Positions 1 to 10,270 of a stretch of DNA of 40,721 nt are shown here, piece by piece (within the stretch, counting starts at the first letter, position 1; the number at the start of each line of letters is the position of its first letter). The stretch comes from Arsenophonus sp046530935 (GTDB taxonomy: Bacteria > Pseudomonadota > Gammaproteobacteria > Enterobacterales > Enterobacteriaceae). The position numbers and the translations under genes were made by a program. The stretch lies in assembly GCA_046530935.1 (NCBI GenBank), contig JBHEQW010000013.1:1-40721 (forward strand). The letters run 5' to 3'. Below the pieces are notes generated by a model, which saw nothing but the letters and a program-made list of their open reading frames with translations, did no database searches and was not told the DNA's origin.

Positions 1-199
1 ACGAAAAACTCTTGTTCTAGAAAAACAACCCTATCTATCAATGCTATTTAACCTGCTACAGTCTGCTAAAAAAAGCTAGAATTAGCTAAAAAGATTTAAG
101 AAGCTAACCATGATGGGGCTAAACAACGTAAAAATTTAAAGATATAAAACAGATTAACAAGCAAGAATCAGAAGAGTGAACGCAACCTAAATCTATACA

Positions 200-905
200 C
201 ACCAGATTTGCTAATAACTTCTGTATATACCATCGGCTCAGAAATAAACCTAGCGCATATGCTTAAATCACTAAAGATACCACTAACTGGCGATGCTGTT
301 TTTAAGCTATTGCTATTACAGTTTGCTGATGGCGACTGTAAAAATGATCATATGCTTTTTATCAAGAAACACTATAATGGACTTTCATGAAAATAACCAG
401 AGTATGTGTGCCTCTTAGGCTATTATAACCATGATAGCAACTCTTCAATATTTTTTGATAGCAACTCTTCAATGTTTTTTTCACCATTCAGACAATACAA
501 TAGTAACAAACTGTTAAAGCATATCTTGCTTATGCGATCTCTGATATTAGGCACTTTAATCTCAACATCGACTATACAAGTCTGTTTAGTTTCTTGTTGT
601 AAAAAGCGTCACAGACGACAGCTATTAGTCTTGCACCTCAACAAGACAGAGCTGAGCATATTATCACAGTATGCCCATTTAAAGCTTAGCCTCAACGGTG
701 GTAACTATCAGCTGCCTTGGCGCCATTACGAATGAATTCACGAAGAGGATTACATCTCATATTTAGTTTCGCTGAAATGTATAATGGATAGATTTTTCAT
801 GCCCTCTTATTTTTTTTTAAGATATTAAAATTATTTACAAAATCAATCAGTATTGATATCTACTACCTCCAAAATTTCATACACAAGAAACGAGAACAAT
901 TCATC
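200..905 (-). pseudogene. Decayed IS256-family transposase, N-terminal part (copy A)
   Basis: Read on the minus strand, this stretch aligns along its length with three other stretches in the window (15245-16560, 28200-29430, 32920-34040). Those can be read through stops and frameshifts as an IS256/Mutator-type DDE transposase. Here the part from the upstream non-coding end (about 905) to the block around W-A-D-G-I-Y (about 220-240) is visible; the C-terminal half is missing. The short open frames inside are accidental. It is non-functional. Confidence rests on similarity to the better-preserved copies, since this is one of the worst decayed. Confidence 0.6.
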
Positions 906-1790
906 TATTTTTTAATTAAATATTATTTAAATTTCATAAATTGATTATATTCTATTTTTATAAAGTTCTTAATAACTGAATATTTTTATTATTTGTCTAA
1001 AACTTGATTTATCAAATTACAAAACTTTTAGCTAAAAGTGAAAAGTGCATGAGCCACCATAGCTGGAAATGAATTTCCACGCATTCTAGCAATTATCTGT
1101 ATCATAATCTCCTACTTTTTTTACATTCAGTATTTTTTCTTTTACCTGGATTGTATTCGCTAAATACTGAGATTCCTTGCTGTCTTTGGCATTGGTAATC
1201 TGATTAGACAGATTGCCAAATATCTTTCTTTCAGCCCCTCAGATTAAATTTTTTTGTAGATCTTCCGTCTGCTAAATCGTATGCCATTAATTTGATGTTT
1301 TCTTGCTTATTGGCGAAAGTTCTAAGTCTTATAGACGTAATGGGCAGTAGTTAAATTGGCCTTGTAACTTTGAATAGGAAGTGATATCGCTACAACAGAC
1401 ATCAAAACCTTTGTATTTATGATACGAGTGTTCGCCCAATGCATCCAGCACACCATCATTCGAGAGATTATATGAGGTTAATAAATCACATTGAGGCTAA
1501 TTCCATGATTTTGAAATCTTTTTATTTCACTTTATAAATTTTCCATGTTTAAGCAACCTCTAAATATTACGAATCCATATCGCGCCAACCAGTTTGAGTC
1601 TTTGTAGGCGTTCATCTGCACCTCGTGCTGCTCAACTGTTTCCATGCATTTCCTTGGCTTCTTCTTAGCCCACTGTTGTGCTTTTTTATTTTGCTAAAAA
1701 ATTAAAAACCAGTATACCTTTAGAATAGTTCGAAATGAAGCAGCAAATATCACCAACACCATCCTACATGTCAATGTTTTTTGAAGTTAT
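906..1790. other. Non-coding decayed stretch, origin not recognised
   Basis: No credible gene. It is AT-rich with dense stops in all frames. A minus-strand stretch (about 1380-1470) and another (about 1560-1690) give 25-45 codon readable runs that could be remnants of a host gene or another insertion sequence, but I could not assign either. In E. coli rsmG and mnmG lie upstream of atpI; I found no trace of them here. Confidence 0.5.
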
Positions 1791-1794
1791 ATTG

Positions 1795-2790
1795 GCAAAG
1801 GTTATTGGTAAAAATCCTTTATGCTGTATGAAGAATTTTCGTTACAGAGGTTGCCATAAAAAACACAACAGTCATAAACAGATCAAAGAAATCCTTTCCT
1901 CACTCTATGATAATATAAAACTACATCTCATTAGTTGCTTCGCAGATCATTTGTCAGATGATGTTAATTTATTCATTTAAGCAACTCTAATTCTAGTTTA
2001 TCCTCCATATTGTCATAGTGAATTAAATATCTTATCAGTTGATGAGATCCATTAGAGTTATAGGAATATCATTGCAATATCAACGATTGCAGGAAAACAT
2101 TTAAAAATCTAACTTGAAGCTTCAGACGAAAGTATATCACAAAGACAAATAGTTTAGTTATCTTAGATCTATGTTGAATAGCTTAACATTCCAGAAGTCA
2201 CCGAAAAACAAGCATTGATTTAAAAATAGAGTTTTTAGATGTCGTCAGTGTTTCTTTGATTTACATGAGAACAGCAAACATTAAAATGTATTAAGTGATA
2301 TTGTTGAATTCAAGAAAACATTTTTTCTGAATCATTTAAAGGAAATCCTTATATCTTAGATAGAATAGCTAGAAAACAATCAAAATATGAGAAAATAAAA
2401 TAAAAAAACGAATTGCAATCTTTATCTCCAGATATAAATATGTAATATGATCGAAGAGATTCTTGAAGAGTTTTAATGAAGAGTGTGTTAGGCGTTTTCT
2501 TAAGTTGATCATAGATAAAGCGCACATCTTTTACTCGGATGTAAGTAAATGCTATAAACGCCTTGCCAACCAGCATGAAATTAGTCACACAAACCTAATA
2601 AAGTTGAATAATTAAAGAGTTATTGCTAAGGAATTCCACATTAAAACATGAGCAATTATACAAGCTGATTAAAAGTATGACTGAGAGTATATTCCATGGA
2701 ATATAGTTGTTTTATTTATGGTTAAGAAATTAAATCTTTATTTAAGTGAAGACTAAAATACATCCTTTATTGCTTAAAAGAACTATAATC
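1795..2790 (+). pseudogene. Decayed IS1595-family transposase (copy 1)
   Basis: It aligns with 29885-30890 over its whole length and with the minus strand of 25989-26840. Across the copies the IS1595/IS1016 plan can be followed: an N-terminal helical region beginning near 1857, a helix-turn-helix region ending in a readable R-H-R-F-L-like block, the G-I-V-E-x-D-x-x-F-F-L catalytic block (near 2300), a second catalytic region (near 2510-2560), and the C-terminal H-G-V-A-T-K-Y-L-like end near 2690. Several frameshifts and stops interrupt it, so it is inactive. A stretch from 1735 stays open for about 80 codons by chance. Confidence 0.7.
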
Positions 2791-2805
2791 AGTTTATACT
2801 AGGTA

Positions 2806-4790
2806 GTTTATTATAAGTGAAAATTTCATTAGAGTGAATATTATTTGGGCCATGAACTAATTTTATGGATATTAACCATAGGATTTTTTAACAACCATTA
2901 TTTTCCCATTTTATGCATTCTTTCTGATAATAATTTCGTTGCCTGTTTGGCAAACTGAGTGTTGATAAAAAGTAACCTGTCGCCAACACAGAATGCATTT
3001 GCACGTATCTGTGCGCAAGGAACATTTCATCAGAACTAGAAAACCAACGATTTTTTAGGTTTTTTGCGAGATGTTATCTCCAGTGTCTTATATAACTTCG
3101 CTAATTACGTGCTTAGTTGCGTGCTTCGGTTGCGATTAGAGAATAAAGCATAGTAGCGCCAAAGCATATTAAATTATCAAACATGGAATATGCCTGATAC
3201 AGCACAAAATCATATCTTTCTATGCCAGAATAACTACTGCCGATACTGCTTGGTCAGGTGGGTAGTCATAGTGTAATGATATACAAGCTATCCACATCGG
3301 TATAATGTCTCAGTTTTGACTAGAATACCTACATGTGGGTTTAGGAATGATGTTTAAGGTAATTAGCAGCACCAGAGGCATTTCACGCCATGACAGACCA
3401 ACTTTCGTATTTTCAGAAAAGCTCACTTTTCAATAAGATCGGTATTCTACACATTCAAATAACTCCACCACTACTTCCTACTTGCGAATCTGCTCTAGAG
3501 CAGAAAGACTAGTGAGATTTATTAGGTCATAGCTATGACAAAGAAATCAAATAACAGTACATTGACAAATTTTTTATAATGTTTTTGTTGAAGAACAGTT
3601 CATGCAGTACAGCATATTAATATCCAAACCTCTACACGGATGACAGAAATATGAACATGCAGATGTTGATTCAGTTATAAATCATAAAAGCATGAAAGGC
3701 ATAGAAAATATAAATTTCCATATCTTGTTTGCGTGCCAAACTTAGCATAACGCAGGTGATAGTGCAAAATAGAACGTTGAGTATGCCGAGAAGTTATTTC
3801 TGAAAAAGGCAAAGAAGATTGGCATTAGTGAAAGTAATATGTTGTCAGTTGTAATCAGGAAAATATGAACATTCTGTGCTAACCACAGCTCGCTAGCTTT
3901 AAAGCCGCATAACCTGCAGGTTTTTGACTTACGGCTTCAGCAGAAAAAACTGCGCTGAGAACATTCATGAGAGGCACAGCAGAAGCGCGACTTGTTGGTT
4001 TTAAGCCACATTCCAACTTGGAACAAATGCTTCTGTATGTAAGCATTCACTCTGAAGATAAACGGGTCTAATAACTAACACTTTTACCGTTTTTTAAGAA
4101 ATTTATTATACCTCTCATAAATGCCAAAAAGTAGTTTAGCTAGAAAAAGTAGTATACTTAGTAGTATACATTGGAGTAAATTATCATATTTATTTCTTTC
4201 GCTACTGAAACAAAAATGATTATCCTGTTTACATTTGGCAGATTTCTTAGCACAGTTATCAATATATTTGTCCAATGGAGCAAAAGAAACGAGGATAATC
4301 TCTACCAGTTTCATATACGTATAGGTTATGAATTCATCGGCAGATATACTTTCAGATATGCCTCCTCCTCACTGATCTCATAATTCATGCTTATCAAATT
4401 TGCCTGAATTTGCTCAAAATCACAGATTATCCCCCACTTATTATTTTATTATAGGATTGTATAATCATCCAATCTGTGCGTCAAGAAAAAATTGAGAACT
4501 CTGAGTCGTATGCATTTCTGTATGCCATTTTTTTGCTGTCATAAAAAAATCAAATGGCTTCCCACTACATAATCACTTTTAGCTTGAAAGGAGATCTAAA
4601 TCGCTTTAGATAAAAAGGCAGTATAAGATAAAAAGTTATGAGTAATTGCTATGATTTTTTAAAAAACTTGTTCATATCTATTTTGATTAATTATTAAAAA
4701 ACATACCGCAAAATATAAAATAGCACTTAGCTCATGAACATTTCCAAAACATGTAGCGTCTGTTAGGTTCACGTTTTCGTCACTTATAGA
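2806..4790 (-). mobile_element. Decayed IS91-family element (copy 1), upstream of atp copy 1
   Basis: On the minus strand the decayed transposase can be followed in pieces. The HUH nuclease motif H-L-H-V-H-I-S-V is still readable near 3620-3660, preceded by L-N-Q. The C-terminal blocks include Y-Y-A-L-F-S-N-R-N-R near 3120-3160 and a zinc-binding-like C-terminal region near 2960-3010. The same element recurs at 17110-18957 and 31700-34385, and all three copies share about 350 bp of non-coding 5' flank (here about 4430-4778). The element ends within about 20 bp of the atp promoter. IS91 elements transpose by rolling-circle replication; this one is dead through frameshifts. Confidence 0.75.
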
Positions 4791-4818
4791 TTGAATTCAT
4801 TTTAAATAGTCGTATAAT
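4791..4818 (+). promoter_or_regulatory. Sigma70-like promoter of atp operon copy 1
   Basis: TTGAAT at 4791-4796, a 16-base spacer, and a perfect TATAAT at 4813-4818, about 95 bases ahead of the old atpI start. Operon copy 2 has the same arrangement at 18969-18996 (TTAAAT, 16 bases, TATAAT). The conservation in both copies, amid heavy decay, is the main evidence that it is used. Confidence 0.7.
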
Positions 4819-4913
4819 CTGAAGGTTTTTATTTTTTGACACTCTTGAGCAAAGGCTGTTTTTATAACTTCTCAGAAAGTTAATGTTTAAGATGCTTGGA
4901 AAATATAATAGTC

Positions 4914-5301
4914 ATGTCTGTGTATCCTCCCTCTACAATGCTTGAATTGCTTTAAACTATGTTATTTCAGTTAATAGGAGTTGTAATCCTCATTATAGTT
5001 TTATAGTTTTCTACATGAATAGTCTATAACGTTGGCTTATCTGCTTTTATGGGTGGATTTGCATGTTGCTTATCTAATGCCTTATTTATACAGTTAGCAG
5101 CTTATCAAAAAGCACTTGAAAAAGATCTTCCTATTTATATTTGCATGATTTTTTAGCTTTGCTGATGGAATAAAAGTTACTATAACAATAACTCTATTAG
5201 TAATTTCTATGGATATATTTAAAGCAGTATTTGTACCAGTATGTTTAACTTATTTAGCTATGTTAATTATTCATATCATTACACAAATTGTAATTAAATA
5301 G
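4914..5301 (+). pseudogene. atpI: atpI pseudogene, operon copy 1
   Basis: Remnant of AtpI, the small membrane protein encoded first in enterobacterial atp operons, which assists c-ring assembly and is not part of the enzyme. Readable pieces include the start M-S-V, a glycine-rich membrane segment with L-S-N-A-L-F, and in another frame the end D-I-F-K-A-V-F-V-P-V-C running to a TAG at 5299. A stop occurs at codon 14 (TAA at 4953) and the total length is not a multiple of three. Copy 2 is also dead, so the window has no working atpI. Confidence 0.85.
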
Positions 5302-5338
5302 TGAGCATTGTTAAAAGAACAAGAGGGTAAAAGATATC

Positions 5339-6163
5339 ATGTCTACATCAGGAGAAGTGATGACCACGAGAAGTTACATAGGACACCATCTAAATAATCT
5401 TCAATTAAACCTGCGCACCTTCAAATTAGTTGATCCTCATCATAACAATGATCCAACATTTTGGACGTTAAATATTGACTCGCTTTTTTTCTCGGTTATC
5501 CTTGGAATTATTTTCTTGTGCCTCTTTAGAAGAATTTCCATTAATGCAACCAGCGGCATACCTGATAAATTACAAACTGCAATAGAAATGCTCATCGGTT
5601 TTGTCGATAATACCGTTCGTGATATGTCTCATAGTAAGAGCAACCTCATTGCCCCTTTAGCATTGACGGTGTTTATTTGGGTGTTCTTAATGAATGCCAT
5701 GGATTTGTTACCAATAGATTTACTTCCATATATTGGAAAATATTACTTTGGTTTACCTGCATTGCGTGTTGTTCCAACTGCAGATGTAAGCATTACCATT
5801 TCAATGGCGATTTGTATATTTATCTTGATAATTTTCTATAGTATTAAAATGAAAGGATTAAGTGGATTTATGAAAGAATTAACTTTACAACCATTCAATC
5901 ATCCTATCCTTATTCCTATCAATTTGATTCTTGAAGGGGTTAGCCTATTGTCTAAACCAGTATCTCTAAGTTTACGATTATTCGGTAATATGTATGCAGG
6001 TGAATTGATATTCATTCTTATTGCAGCTTTGTTACCCTGGTGGTCTCAGTGGATACTTAACCTACCCTGGGCTATTTTCCATATATTAATTATTACGTTG
6101 CAAGCCTTTATTTTTATGGTTCTAACTATTATTTATTTATCTATGGCATCAGAAGAACATTAA
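5339..6163 (+). CDS. atpB: ATP synthase F0 subunit a
   Basis: Integral membrane stator subunit of F1F0-ATP synthase; it forms the two proton half-channels against the c-ring. The protein has 274 residues (271 in E. coli) and aligns end to end. The N-terminus M-S-T-S-G-E resembles Serratia/Yersinia/Sodalis AtpB more than E. coli. Five to six hydrophobic segments are evident. The functional block L-S-L-R-L-F-G-N-M-Y-A-G-E-L contains the essential arginine (about residue 213, R210 in E. coli) and the partner glutamate; the conserved C-terminal F-H-I-L-I-I-T-L-Q-A-F and S-M-A-S-E-E-H are present. Start: ATG with AAGAGGG about 11 bases upstream, matching the family. This is the only intact copy; its counterpart at 19517-20347 is a pseudogene. 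Confidence 0.98.
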   Translation: MSTSGEVMTTRSYIGHHLNNLQLNLRTFKLVDPHHNNDPTFWTLNIDSLFFSVILGIIFLCLFRRISINATSGIPDKLQTAIEMLIGFVDNTVRDMSHSKSNLIAPLALTVFIWVFLMNAMDLLPIDLLPYIGKYYFGLPALRVVPTADVSITISMAICIFILIIFYSIKMKGLSGFMKELTLQPFNHPILIPINLILEGVSLLSKPVSLSLRLFGNMYAGELIFILIAALLPWWSQWILNLPWAIFHILIITLQAFIFMVLTIIYLSMASEEH

Positions 6164-6210
6164 TTCGACTTATTAATAAATTTTTTAACTGAAATAAACT
6201 GGAGACTGTA

Positions 6211-6450
6211 ATGGAAAATCTAAATATGGATCTGCTGTACATGGCTGCTGCTGTAATGATGGGATTATCAGCAATTGGCGCTGCAATTGGTATTGGCATC
6301 CTAGGAGGGAAATTTTTAGAAGGTGCTGCTCGTCAACCAGATTTAATTCCTTTATTACGTACGCAGTTCTTTATTGTAATGGGATTAGTTGATGCTATTC
6401 CTATGATTGCTGTTGGTCTTGGGCTATATCTGATGTTTGCAGTTACTTGA
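6211..6450 (+). CDS. atpE: ATP synthase F0 subunit c
   Basis: Proteolipid that forms the rotating c-ring. It has 79 residues, the same length as E. coli subunit c, and is nearly identical to it as I recall that sequence: about three substitutions (around residues 20, 74 and 79). The proton-binding aspartate is in G-L-V-D-A-I-P at residue 61, the polar loop A-R-Q-P-D is present, and two membrane helices are glycine/alanine rich. GGAG six bases before the ATG gives a strong ribosome site, fitting the high copy number of c. It lies 47 bases after atpB. The second copy (20398-20648) is dead. Confidence 0.98.
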   Translation: MENLNMDLLYMAAAVMMGLSAIGAAIGIGILGGKFLEGAARQPDLIPLLRTQFFIVMGLVDAIPMIAVGLGLYLMFAVT

Positions 6451-6510
6451 TAATATAAACTAAATTAAGAAAGAACATTAATATCTTAATTTTCAAAATT
6501 GTATTGTGCT

Positions 6511-6966
6511 ATGAATTTTAATGCAATATGACAATCCTCGCGCACTCTAATATGTTTTTATTTTCTTTTGCTTGAAGTATATATAGCCGCTAATGAAGTA
6601 TATATAGCTGCTAATTATGATGGCGATTAAGAAATATCAAAAAGAAATTGTTGACGTGTTATCTTTATGCAGAGCGAGCTAAAAATTTGGACTTGGCGAA
6701 AGCCGATGATGTGCTGATGCAGCAAACGACTGAGAAAAACAAAACAAAAAAATTATTATTGAAGAATCTAAACTAGAAGTTAAAACTGAACGCAAGGAGA
6801 TCGTTGCTCAGACGTAAATTGAAATTGATGCCGAGAGTAAGCATGGCACACCTTAAGACTTACGTAAATAAGTTACTATTTTAGCAATTTCAGGTAAAGA
6901 AAAATAATTAAACATTCTGTTGATATAGCTATTAATAGCGACATTGTTGATAAATTACTGAACTAA
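6511..6966 (+). pseudogene. atpF: atpF pseudogene, operon copy 1
   Basis: Decayed subunit b gene, alignable base by base with the intact atpF at 20708-21178. The ATG and first six codons survive, then TGA follows as codon 7 (6529). Further damage: a deletion in the membrane-anchor region, a 21-bp tandem duplication (6574-6615), and stops and frameshifts through the coiled-coil part, although blocks such as I-V-A-Q and the end D-I-V-D-K-L-L-N remain. Its work must be done by copy 2. Confidence 0.93.
6574..6615 (+). repeat. 21-bp tandem duplication inside the atpF pseudogene
   Basis: Two adjacent 21-bp units (6574-6594 and 6595-6615) differ at one base. The intact atpF of copy 2 has one corresponding unit, coding the conserved M-K-Y-I-W-P-P membrane-exit motif. 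The duplication therefore arose in the dead copy, probably by replication slippage. Confidence 0.9.
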
Positions 6967-6989
6967 CTGTAACAGAAGGCAATTGGAAT

Positions 6990-7537
6990 ATGTCTAAAAT
7001 TACTATGCTTGCTCGCCCACTACTATATACAAAAGCAGCTTTTGCTTGTGCTGTAAAAAACAACTTTTTGATAAATGGCAAAATATGTTCAATTTTATTG
7101 ATAAATCAACCCATAATCAATAAATAAGTTAAATAGTTTCTGGTTAAATAGCATTAGAAACATTAGCAAAAAATATCAGCATTTGTTCTGATGCAATCGA
7201 TGAACATATTAGAAATCTAATTCGTGTTATGTGTGAAACCAAGCATCTCCCAAAAGGAGATGCTATAAAAGATTTTGAAGCGGTTTATTCAATTACGCTC
7301 TTTACTGGAGTTAACTATTGATATTGACGTCATTTCTGGTGTCTGGTGGTACTAAGCTAAATGAAAACAGAAATTTAAAATTTCTGCAACGATAGGAAAA
7401 CGTCTGTCGTGTAAGGTTAAGCTGAATTGCAAAATTGATAAGTCTGTTATCCGCAAGAATTATTATTCTTGCTGTAAAGAATATTGATGGAGCAGCTATA
7501 GTGCGCATATTGAACGTTTAACTGATGTTTTTAATCT
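6990..7537 (+). pseudogene. atpH: atpH pseudogene, operon copy 1
   Basis: Decayed delta-subunit gene aligning with intact atpH at 21196-21735 over its full length. Start region and M-L-A-R-P survive, but frameshifts follow within about 25 codons and stops recur. Late blocks corresponding to K-I-D-x-S-V-I and the end near R-L-T-D-V are still visible in different frames. The end is approximate because the ancestral stop has gone. Confidence 0.92.
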
Positions 7538-7559
7538 TAATGTAAGAGAATTGGAGCAT

Positions 7560-9098
7560 ATGAAACTAAATTCCACAGAAATCAGTGAACTGATTAAGCA
7601 ACGAATTGCTCAGTTTGATATAGTGAGTGAAGCTCAGAATGAGGGTACAATTATTTCTGTTAATGACGGGATTATTCGTATTCAGGGTTTGGGTGAAGTT
7701 ATGCAAGGCGAAATGATCGCGCTACCTGGTAATCGTTATGCTATTGCACTAAATTTAGAGCGTGACTCAGTTGGTGCCATAGTCATGGGACCATATTCCA
7801 ACTTAGCCGAAGGTATGAAAGTAAGGTGTACAGGTCGTATTCTTGAAGTACCTGTAGGTAGAGGATTACTTGGACGAGTTGTTAACACCCTTGGTGAACC
7901 TATTGATGGAAAAGGGCCTATTGAACATGACGGTTTTTCTGCTGTTGAAGTTATTGCACCAGGAGTTATTGATCGTCAATCGGTTGATCAACCTGTACAA
8001 ACAGGATATAAATCAGTTGATGCTATGACACCCATCGGGCGTGGTCAACGTGAATTAATCATCGGTGATCGCCAAACTGGTAAAACAGCATTAGCTATTG
8101 ATGCCATCATTAATCAGCGTGATTCGGAAATAAAATGCATTTATGTAGCAATTGGCCAAAAAGCCTCAACTATTGCTAATGTGGTACGCAAATTAGAAGA
8201 GCTCATCGCACTTGATAATACAATAGTTGTTGTTGCTACAGCATCTGAATCTGCAGCATTACAATACCTTGCGCCTTATGTTGGCTGTACAATGGGGGAA
8301 TATTTTAGGGATCGTGGCGAAGATGCGCTAATTGTTTATGATGATCTATCTAAACAAGCGGTTGCTTATCGACAAATTTCGCTATTGTTACGGCGTCCTC
8401 CTGGACGTGAAGCCTATCCTGGTGATATTTTTTATCTTCATTCTCGTTTACTTGAGCGTGCTGCGCGTGTTAATCCTGAATATGTTGAAAAATTTACTAA
8501 TGGTAAAATCAAAAACAAAACTGGTTCATTAACGGCATTACCTATTATTGAAACTCAAGCTGGTGATGTTTCTGCATTCGTACCTACTAATGTTATTTCA
8601 ATTACAGATGGACAAATTTTCTTGGAGTCTAATTTATTTAATGCTGGTATTCGGCCAGCAGTTAATCCAGGAATATCAGTATCCCGTGTAGGTAGTGCGG
8701 CTCAAACTAAGATTATCAAAAAATTATCTGGTGGTATTCGTACCGCGCTAGCACAATATCGCGAGTTAGCTGCATTTTCACAATTTGCTTCTGATTTGGA
8801 TGATGCAACACGTAAGCAACTCAACCATGGTCAGAAAGTTACTGAATTATTGAAACAGAAACAGTATGCACCAATGTCAATTGCACAACAGGCCTTATCG
8901 TTATTTGCTGCTGAACGTGGTTATCTAGAAAATGTTGAACTAGCAAAAATTGGTGATTTTGAGTCATCATTGGTGGCTTATGTTACTCGCGAGCATCCTA
9001 TCTTTCTAAAAGAAATTGATCAAACAGGTAAATATAATGATGAAATTGAAGCTAAGTTAAATGCCTTGCTCAATTCTTTTAAAGCAATTCAATCCTGA
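7560..9098 (+). CDS. atpA: ATP synthase F1 subunit alpha
   Basis: Non-catalytic nucleotide-binding subunit of the alpha3-beta3 hexamer. 512 residues; collinear with the 513-residue E. coli protein. It shows the beta-barrel N-domain, Walker A G-D-R-Q-T-G-K-T (about 169-176), the Walker B strand ending I-V-Y-D-D, the S-L-L-L-R-R-P-P-G-R-E block, and the arginine finger in V-S-R-V-G (about 376). I chose ATG 7560 over TTG 7551 because the GGAG at 7552-7555 would lie inside the longer reading but is a normal ribosome site for 7560. The usual final tryptophan is missing: TCC is followed by TGA where the dead copy still has TGG TAA. This is the only intact atpA. Confidence 0.98.
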   Translation: MKLNSTEISELIKQRIAQFDIVSEAQNEGTIISVNDGIIRIQGLGEVMQGEMIALPGNRYAIALNLERDSVGAIVMGPYSNLAEGMKVRCTGRILEVPVGRGLLGRVVNTLGEPIDGKGPIEHDGFSAVEVIAPGVIDRQSVDQPVQTGYKSVDAMTPIGRGQRELIIGDRQTGKTALAIDAIINQRDSEIKCIYVAIGQKASTIANVVRKLEELIALDNTIVVVATASESAALQYLAPYVGCTMGEYFRDRGEDALIVYDDLSKQAVAYRQISLLLRRPPGREAYPGDIFYLHSRLLERAARVNPEYVEKFTNGKIKNKTGSLTALPIIETQAGDVSAFVPTNVISITDGQIFLESNLFNAGIRPAVNPGISVSRVGSAAQTKIIKKLSGGIRTALAQYRELAAFSQFASDLDDATRKQLNHGQKVTELLKQKQYAPMSIAQQALSLFAAERGYLENVELAKIGDFESSLVAYVTREHPIFLKEIDQTGKYNDEIEAKLNALLNSFKAIQS

Positions 9099-9143
9099 TA
9101 ATAATTCTATTCGACCTTTATCTAAGATCATTTGGTTAATAAA

Positions 9144-10248
9144 TGTTTTGTCCAGAATTATTATATAAAAGACTCTAGTCGTACTAGCCATCCATATTCA
9201 TTGCAATAGGGGCTACTGTGAAAGATATGGTTGCTAGCAAAATATCATGATTGTTAGGGACTCTCCACATCATCAGGCAACTACAACATCTAAAATTAGT
9301 TCGTCCTTCTCAGGAAAGCAAAGAACTTTCCTCTACTTTGCTAAGCATCATGACATATCCGAACTTACTGTTTCTAAATGATAAAAACAAGATGATGTTG
9401 ATGATAACAGTTATATTTCAATCCTTTGCCGATGATGCTGTAGCCTGCTCAGTAAGCAGTAGTCGTTTTTCTACAAAAAATATTTCCTCCACATTTACTA
9501 TCTACTGGCAATTGCATGCGAATTCCTGAACATCGTTGTATCTTGATCATCTCGGACTGGATCGCTGTTTATGCAGGCTACTGTTGTGTTGAGAATTTTC
9601 ATAAAATGAAGAAATATGAAGCAGCAAGTAGCACTCATAAAAAAGAAGCATAAAGCGTTTAAAACGTATAAGCCTATTGTGTTATTTGCAAGTAGATGTG
9701 AAATGCTTTTCGTAAATATCAAACGAAACTCCATAAGTTTATATTTTTCTATGTAAAGATCGCGCAAATAGATGGGTTTTATCAGTTTTTATAATTTTAA
9801 GAAGATCGAGGCTAATGCTCAAGATTTCTTACGTAATCTTAAGTGATCATCTCCCATTGCTATGCATATGCTACTTAGAGACAATGGCAAAGAATTTATA
9901 GACCACCTTTTTAGTCTGCAAAAACGTTCACACACAAAAAAATGAATTTACCAGTTTGTATACAGAGTCCAGTTATAGACAGAGACATAGATCACCAAAC
10001 AGAGGCATCCTCAAGCGAATGGTATAGTCAAACTATTTAATAGACGCATAGAAGATAAACTGAAAAACCATCATTTCAATTTTGCTAAAGAGCTTGAGAT
10101 TCAATAGTGTTTGCATCGATATGTTTAGATGTACAATTATGAATTACATCAATCAATATTGAGCATAATAAAACTCCATTGAAGTCTATGAAAAATTAGT
10201 TCAAAATTAAACCTTTATTATAAAAAACCCATATTATATTTCAGAACA
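9144..10248 (+). mobile_element. Decayed IS481-family element between atpA and atpG
   Basis: About 1.1 kb, the normal IS481 size. Short terminal inverted repeats are visible (TGTTTTG at 9144; its imperfect complement CAGAACA ending at 10248). Through frameshifts the plus strand reads as an IS481 transposase: an N-terminal helix-turn-helix F-A-K-H-H-D-I-S-E-L-T-V near 9340, the integrase-core D-N-G-K-E-F near 9885, then A-N-G-I-V-K-L-F-N-R-R-I-E-D near 10015 and a C-terminal L-H-Q-S near 10150. Stops make it inactive. Copy 2 has no insertion here: its dead atpA and atpG are about 50 bases apart. It therefore entered copy 1 after the duplication, or was absent from the transferred copy. Confidence 0.8.
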
Positions 10249-10270
10249 TGAAAAATAAGGATAAGCTTAA

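Noticed and set aside
7551..7559. TTG start giving atpA three extra residues
   Set aside because: The GGAG at 7552-7555 is the ribosome site for ATG 7560, and the family N-terminus begins at that ATG.
9498..9767. An 89-codon minus-strand frame between atpA and atpG
   Set aside because: The plus strand here is the IS481 transposase remnant; the minus-strand frame has no family resemblance or ribosome site.
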